A stretch of DNA of 39,999 nt from Catenulispora rubra (GTDB lineage Bacteria > Actinomycetota > Actinomycetes > Streptomycetales > Catenulisporaceae), in assembly GCF_015356825.1 (NCBI RefSeq), contig NZ_JAACYW010000081.1, positions 1-39,999 on the forward strand, given 5' to 3'. The position numbers and the translations under genes were made by a program. Shown here one piece after another: positions 35,595 to 39,999 of the stretch. How positions within the stretch are numbered: position 1 is the first letter of the stretch; each line of letters opens with the position of its first letter. Below the pieces are notes generated by a model that was not told the DNA's origin, ran no database searches, and worked only from the letters and a program-made list of their open reading frames with translations.

Positions 35595-36180
35595 TTATGT
35601 CCGCTTATGCGAGAGAACCCACGATTGGCCTGACTTCGGGAGTGTCGGAAGGACCTGGAGGACGTGCGGGGGCAGGCGCGTGGGCGAAGGTTCGAGAAGG
35701 GCCGTCGATGCCCTCAGCGCTGTAGGGGCGGTACGGCCCAGCACGTCGTCATCAGCAATCGGCGACAGCTGCGCCTCGCGAGCCATCCGCCGAACTCGCC
35801 ATCGCATCAGCCCTGCGATGGTCAGAAGCTGGTCGAGGACGACGCGAAGGTGGCGTTCGCTGGCGATGAGCATCCGGTCGGTGCACTCACGGAGTACGGA
35901 CCCGACGAACCGTTCGGCAATGGCGTTCATCTTCGGCGTTTGCGGCGCGGTTGTGAGCGCGGTGATGCCGGTCGCGCTGAATACTGCGTCGAACGTGGCG
36001 GTGAACTTGGCGTCGCGGTCCCGGACAAGGTGGCTGAAGCGGTGCTCGGCGGCTTCCATGTCGGCGGTGAAGTCCCGGGCCAGCTGAGTAGCCCAGGCGG
36101 CGGTCGGGTACCGGGTGATGCCGAGAAGGTGGACCTTGCGCGTGGAGTGCTCGATGACGAAGGCGCAAAGTGTGGCTCCG
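35595..36180 (-). pseudogene. rve-type transposase, C-terminal half
   Basis: The frame encodes LCAFVIEHSTRKVHLLG, then DFTADMEAAEHRFSHLVRDRDAKF (second catalytic Asp region), TTAPQTPKMNAIAERFVG and LRECTDRMLIASERHLRVVL, the second half of an integrase core. After that the ending diverges from the family. The N-terminal half, with the helix-turn-helix and first catalytic Asp, is missing; the helicase remnant begins within about 40 bases of its broken edge. Confidence 0.78.
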
Positions 36181-36223
36181 GCTATTCCAACAGCTTCACC
36201 ATCTGTGCGCACGCCATGAGCAA

Positions 36224-36845
36224 GACGCAGGCCTGCTCACGGGACAGCGCCGAATGCACCCGGACATCGGCGAGTTGGTCTCGCAGACATACTATGACGG
36301 ACGCTTGGAGCATCACACGCAGGACCCTGAGACCAAGCGACCGGACATCAAGATCCTGCACGGCTTGACTACGCCGGCCGTGCTCAAAGACAAACCATCC
36401 TCTGGCTCGACCTGCCGTGGGCCGGTGAGGACCCGCTCGCCACGGAGAGCACGACGCCCAAATACCGCAACCCGGCTAAGGCGCGCGCTCTCGGACGGTT
36501 CCTGCATGGACTGCGCGGCGACCCGAACCAACCAACTTACATCGCGGTCCTGTCCCCATACGCGCAGCAGGTCGGCTACCTCCTCAAGGAGCTGAACACC
36601 CCGGAGCCGCGGAAACACCTTGCAGCATCCGGTCTGCACCTGGCACCGGACCCCTGCGGTCGAGGCTTGACGCAGTGGACGAAAGTCGCAACGGCTTCTT
36701 CACCGTTGACTCGTTCCAGGGAAACCAGGCGGAGATCATCGCTGTCAGCCTGGTCCGCAACAATACCCGCCTCAGCGGTGACGGCCTCGGCTTCCTCGTC
36801 GAGTCGCCCCGAATGAACGTCCTGCTCTCTCACGCCGAGCGCCCC
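36224..36845 (+). pseudogene. SF1 (Upf1/AAA_12-like) helicase, C-terminal remnant
   Basis: Three frames in succession encode the C-terminal RecA-like domain of a DNA2/NAM7-type helicase: LLTGQRRMHPDIGELVSQTYY (motif IV region), TILWLDLPWAGEDP with YIAVLSPYAQQVGYLL, and FFTVDSFQGNQAEIIAVSLV with GFLVESPRMNVLLSHA (motifs V and VI region). The Walker A half is absent and at least two frameshifts are present. The final motif reads LLSHAE where LLSRA is expected. The gene was probably truncated by the adjacent transposon. Confidence 0.75.
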
Positions 36846-36928
36846 ACGACACGACGCCGGACGGCGGCTGCGGGCTCAATCAGCTACGCGCCACGTTCAA
36901 GGTACACAACCGGCTGATCACCGAGGGC

Positions 36929-37261
36929 TTGGTGACGCTGATCCAGGAGGGCTGGGTGGCCATCGTCCAGCAGGACCAGGAGATGCGCTACCTCGTGACG
37001 GACGCCGGGAACATCACCGTCGAATCCGGCCGCCGCCCGGAGAACCGCCACGTCCGCACCGCCTACGCGACGATCGCTCGCGAGCGCCTGACCGGCCGGC
37101 TCGCTCGTGCCAACGACCTGGCGCTGGTCACCAACCGCGAGGTGCGGCACGCAATGAGGCGCTCGGTGTGGAGGCAGGCGCTCAAGCCGTCGATCACCCG
37201 AACCGCGATCAACGGCGGCGAGGCGGAGCGCCTGCTCTACCGGTCGAGCGAGAAGCGGTGA
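36929..37261 (+). CDS. Unknown 110-aa protein, possibly N-terminally truncated
   Basis: The frame starts with a GTG at 36929, but the same frame upstream (FKVHNRLITEGL) also looks like protein, so the native start may have been lost together with the helicase end. EGWVAIVQQDQEMRYLVTDAG resembles the wing of a winged-helix DNA-binding domain ending in the common YLVTDAG turn. A long Arg-rich helical part follows (ARERLTGRLARANDLAL, REVRHAMRRSVWRQALK). No ribosome-binding site is clear. I do not know its function. Confidence 0.45.
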   Translation: MVTLIQEGWVAIVQQDQEMRYLVTDAGNITVESGRRPENRHVRTAYATIARERLTGRLARANDLALVTNREVRHAMRRSVWRQALKPSITRTAINGGEAERLLYRSSEKR

Positions 37262-37331
37262 AGGTCCGGCCGGTCCGGAATCTGTGCCGTCCATGCCGTC
37301 GCGGGCTCGGTCGGGGTGGGACAATTCACCG

Positions 37332-38885
37332 ATGGGTAGCCGTCGCAAAGCCAACCGCTCTCTGAAGATCACCCACCGCCGGGAGGACGCGGCTTCGGTT
37401 GTCCCGGGGTGCCGATGTGCCGTGTGCGACGGAGGGACTGCCGCGCTGCGCCGGACGTTCGCGTCCGGTCTCGCGGACCTTTCCGGTCTCGACGGGGCCG
37501 ATGCGATGGAGACGGCGTGTTCGACGTTGTTCGGGGTGATGTCGATCAGCGTCGGCGAGGACGCGCTTCATGGCTGGACGCAGGTCGTGCTGCCGATGCT
37601 GCGACAGCGTGCCACGCCGGAGGCGGCAGCGGTCATGTGCACGATCGGCGCTCTGGGTGGCGGCAGAATCGAGCAAGCGGCCGAGGTCGAACTCGGGCGT
37701 CTGGCCGCGGCCGGGATCCAGCCGCCTGCCTGGGTGGAAGCGCTGCGGTCGCCTGTGACGGCCCGCGACCTTCGCGCGTACGAAGATCCCGACGGTTCGA
37801 CGTTGCTGTTGGCCGGGCACCTGTCCCGGGCCGGCACCGATGCGGGACTGGTGATGGCGGCCGACCCCGAGAACTGCGGCGCGTTGGAAGACGTGTGGGT
37901 GGTGGAAGGCGACACGTTCGCAGACGTGCTGGCGCGGATGCGCAGTCTTGGGCAGCGCACCGGCGCGCCGCTGGCCGAGGTGACACTCGACGCGGCGGAG
38001 TGGCGGTGGCAGGCCGAGGCAGCGATGGACGCTCGGGCCGTGCATGACGCCGCTGACGCCGCTGACGCCGATGACGTGGCCGACATGTTCGAGGAGTTGT
38101 CCAACGCCGACGGCGACGGTCCCGGGTGGCGGGCGATGGAGGCGATGCTGCGGTTCTGGATCGGGCAACTGCCTGATTCCGGCAAGCCGAAGCCACCACA
38201 CGGCGACGAGGCCGAACCTCCTGCGGTGCTACGGGAGCTGTTCGCTACCGGGGCGTACGCGAATTGGGCGTCGGCGCGCACGCCGTACGACCCGGCACGG
38301 CCGGCCGCCGTCGAGCTGCCCGCCCGTCGCAAAAAGTCCGACGACCCGGCGCCGGTATATCGGCTGCGGGTGGACCTGCGCGGGGCCAGGCCCCCGATCT
38401 GGCGGCGGCTGGAGGTCGCCGACGACACGACCTTGGCCGAGCTGCACCGTCTCCTGCAGATCGCATTCGGCTGGGACAACTACCATATGCACTGCTTCGA
38501 GACAGATCTTGGTACGTTCGGCATCGCCGACCACGACCTCGGCTACCGCCCGGAACAGGCCGCGACGCTGGAGCAGGTCCTCGCCGAGAACGGCAAGATG
38601 ACCTACACCTATGACTTCGGCGACAGCTGGGAGCACGTCATCACCGCGGAGTCCGTCACCGCTCCGGCCGAAGGCGTCGCCTACCCGCGCTGCACCGGCG
38701 GCCGCCGTGCCGCCCCACCTGAGGACTGCGGCGGGATCTGGGGCTACGGGGCACTGTGCGAGATCCTCGCCGACCCCGAAGACGAGCAGCACGCCGAACG
38801 ACTGGAATGGCTCGGCCTGGACGACGCCTCCGAATTCGATCCCGCAGCGTTCGACCTGACCGAGACCGACCGGCTGCTGCGGTGA
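37332..38885 (+). CDS. Plasmid pRiA4b ORF-3-like family protein
   Basis: The 517-aa protein carries a pRiA4b ORF-3 domain at about 330-500 (VYRLRVDLRGARPPIWRRLEV, LHRLLQIAFGWDNYHMHCFE, MTYTYDFGDSWEHVITAE, YPRCTGGRRAAPPEDCGG), whose function is unknown although it is frequent on plasmids and in mobile regions. The N-terminal 320 residues are less common. They begin with a C-x-C-x2-C cluster (CRCAVC), contain an acidic segment (DAADAADADDVADMFEEL) and read like a helical domain. The ATG at 37332 is the best start, with GGTGGGA about eleven bases upstream. It converges with the E2 gene at 38885/38978. Confidence 0.83.
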   Translation: MGSRRKANRSLKITHRREDAASVVPGCRCAVCDGGTAALRRTFASGLADLSGLDGADAMETACSTLFGVMSISVGEDALHGWTQVVLPMLRQRATPEAAAVMCTIGALGGGRIEQAAEVELGRLAAAGIQPPAWVEALRSPVTARDLRAYEDPDGSTLLLAGHLSRAGTDAGLVMAADPENCGALEDVWVVEGDTFADVLARMRSLGQRTGAPLAEVTLDAAEWRWQAEAAMDARAVHDAADAADADDVADMFEELSNADGDGPGWRAMEAMLRFWIGQLPDSGKPKPPHGDEAEPPAVLRELFATGAYANWASARTPYDPARPAAVELPARRKKSDDPAPVYRLRVDLRGARPPIWRRLEVADDTTLAELHRLLQIAFGWDNYHMHCFETDLGTFGIADHDLGYRPEQAATLEQVLAENGKMTYTYDFGDSWEHVITAESVTAPAEGVAYPRCTGGRRAAPPEDCGGIWGYGALCEILADPEDEQHAERLEWLGLDDASEFDPAAFDLTETDRLLR

Positions 38886-38977
38886 CGTTATCGGTGACGT
38901 CGTCGGTGACATGGCCCGGCTCCATCTGATCGTCGGTCGAAGGCCGGGCACGGAACCGCGGTGCGGAACGCCGGCTC

Positions 38978-39999
38978 TCACAGCAGCGCCCGCACCGGGT
39001 TCTCCACCACGCCGACGAAGGCCTTCAGCCACTCGGCGGCGAGGATGCCGTCGATGACGCGGTGATCCGCGGACAGCGTCACCCGCAATACTGTCGCGAC
39101 CGCGACGACGCCGTCCTGGACGACCGGCTCGGGCCGGGCCGCGCCGACCGCGAGGATCATCGACTGCGGCGGATTGATGATGGCGGCGAACTCCTCGGTG
39201 CCGTGCATGCCGAGATTGGTGACGGTCAGCGTTCCGCCGGCGAGTTCGTCCGGGCGCAGGGTCCCGGCTCGGGCCCGGTCGGCGAAGTCCCGGACCCGTG
39301 CCGCGACGACGCTGATCGGCATCCGGTCCACGGCGTGCAGCACCGGAGTGACCAGACCGGTCTCGGTGGCGATCGCCACGGCGAGGTCGGCGGTGGCGAA
39401 GCCGCGGGTCGCGTCCTCGGTCCAGATCGCGTTGGCCGCGGGGACGAGGACGTGGGCGCGCGCCGCGGACTTGAGGATCAGGTCGTTGACCGAGACGCGG
39501 TCCGGGCCTGCCGCGTTGAGCTCGGCGCGGAGGGCGAGGAGCTTGTCGACGCGGCACGTGGCCCGGACGTAGAAGTGGGGAATGGTCTGCTTGCCCTCAG
39601 CCAGGCGGGTCGCGATCGCGCGGCGCATACGGGTATGGGGGGTGTCTTTGTAGCCGGCCGTCGTGGTCGGCGGCGGGGCCGATTGCGGCTCTGCCGCGGC
39701 CCGGGGCGCAGGCACCGCGGCGGCGATCGCCGCCGTGACGTCCCGTCGGACGATGCGGCCGCCGGGCCCGGTGCCGGCGATGGCGGCGAGGTCGAGTCCG
39801 GCCTCGGCCGCGAGTCGGCGGGCCAGGGGGCTGGTGAAGATCCGGGCCGACGCGGGGGTCGCGCGGTCGTCCGTGTCAGAAACCGCGGCCTGGTCCGAAC
39901 TGACCGGACCGACCGGACCGACCGGACCGACCGGACCAACCCGACCGGTCTGGCCGCCCCGGTTCACCCCTCCCCCGTCGAGCCCGGCCACATCCAGCC
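38978..39999 (-). CDS. 2-oxoacid dehydrogenase E2 acyltransferase, C-terminal part (5' end outside window)
   Basis: Only the 3' part is inside the window; the frame is open at its right edge, and the lipoyl domain must lie beyond it. Visible are a Gly-Pro-Val linker, a peripheral-subunit-binding domain near SPLARRLAAEAGLDLAAI, GTGPGGRIVRRD, and the catalytic acyltransferase core (MRRAIATRLAEGKQTIPHF, FATADLAVAIATETGLVTPV, TNLGMHGTEEFAAIINPPQ). The active-site motif SADHRVIDG contains the catalytic His and Asp. It belongs to the inner core of pyruvate, 2-oxoglutarate or branched-chain dehydrogenase complexes; which one cannot be decided from this part. Confidence 0.9.
   Translation of the reverse strand, partial: LDVAGLDGGGVNRGGQTGRVGPVGPVGPVGPVSSDQAAVSDTDDRATPASARIFTSPLARRLAAEAGLDLAAIAGTGPGGRIVRRDVTAAIAAAVPAPRAAAEPQSAPPPTTTAGYKDTPHTRMRRAIATRLAEGKQTIPHFYVRATCRVDKLLALRAELNAAGPDRVSVNDLILKSAARAHVLVPAANAIWTEDATRGFATADLAVAIATETGLVTPVLHAVDRMPISVVAARVRDFADRARAGTLRPDELAGGTLTVTNLGMHGTEEFAAIINPPQSMILAVGAARPEPVVQDGVVAVATVLRVTLSADHRVIDGILAAEWLKAFVGVVENPVRALL
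39902..39937. repeat. Four 9-bp tandem repeats in the E2 linker
   Basis: Four copies of GACCGGACC code on the minus strand for repeated Gly-Pro-Val triplets between the lipoyl part and the subunit-binding domain. Such flexible linkers are normal in E2, but a perfect 9-bp array can change copy number. Confidence 0.8.

Noticed and set aside
38914..38949. Bidirectional terminator between the pRiA4b-like and E2 genes
   Set aside because: A 7-bp stem (GCCCGGC/GCCGGGC) exists, but the loop is 22 bases and there is no T tract; too weak to call.
1..39999. CRISPR arrays or phage structural genes
   Set aside because: No regularly spaced identical repeats and no capsid, tail or terminase motifs were seen; the only regular arrays are the TPR-coding units and the short E2 linker repeat.

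Overview
The window is very GC-rich DNA with long, GTG/ATG-started, tightly overlapping genes. It carries WXG100 proteins, an EccC-like FtsK/SpoIIIE ATPase, a mycothiol-dependent DinB-fold enzyme and actinobacterial transposases. All of this points to a filamentous or soil actinomycete (high-GC Actinomycetota); I cannot name the species.

Layout. (1) 1-880: a tRNA-Arg(ACG) with its terminator, then non-coding DNA holding a decayed IS5-like transposase fragment. (2) 877-21602, all on the minus strand: an eleven-gene run read from right to left. The order is long WXG protein, unknown 226-aa protein, PP2C phosphatase, FHA/zinc-ribbon protein, membrane Ser/Thr kinase, 2,093-aa membrane-anchored Ig/Fn3 protein, MoxR AAA+ ATPase, DUF58 protein, transglutaminase-fold membrane protein, ubiquitin-like-FHA-FtsK ATPase, small WXG100 protein. 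Four junctions overlap by exactly 4 bp and most others are under 50 bp, so this looks like one operon. It joins a type VII-like ATPase and its WXG substrates to a MoxR/DUF58/transglutaminase module and a phospho-signalling module, with no EccB, EccD, EccE or mycosin in the window. (3) 22124-23929: an IS1182-family element with imperfect terminal repeats and a dead transposase, inserted beside the last codons of another transposase. (4) 24116-29270: a divergent three-gene set. A TPR-CHAT caspase-like protein (minus strand, frameshifted) faces a small cysteine-rich protein and a four-helix membrane protein (plus strand); this resembles bacterial conflict or cell-suicide systems. (5) 29545-36900: a mobile-element graveyard with three differently broken rve-type transposases, a truncated universal stress protein and a broken SF1 helicase. 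Interleaved are intact cargo genes: an orphan nuclease toxin with a SUKH immunity gene next to a tRNA-Arg remnant, a mycothiol-dependent isomerase-like enzyme and a secreted M23 peptidase. (6) 36929-39999: a protein with a lost N-terminus, a plasmid pRiA4b ORF-3 family protein, and the C-terminal part of a 2-oxoacid dehydrogenase E2 acyltransferase that runs off the window.

How it may work together (inference). In the large operon the kinase, phosphatase and FHA protein would form a phosphorylation circuit that reads the outside through the kinase Fn3-like ectodomain. MoxR and DUF58 would assemble or remodel the transglutaminase-fold protein and the giant surface protein. The FtsK-like ATPase would move the two WXG proteins. 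The CHAT set is separate and, if the frameshift is real, is currently disabled.
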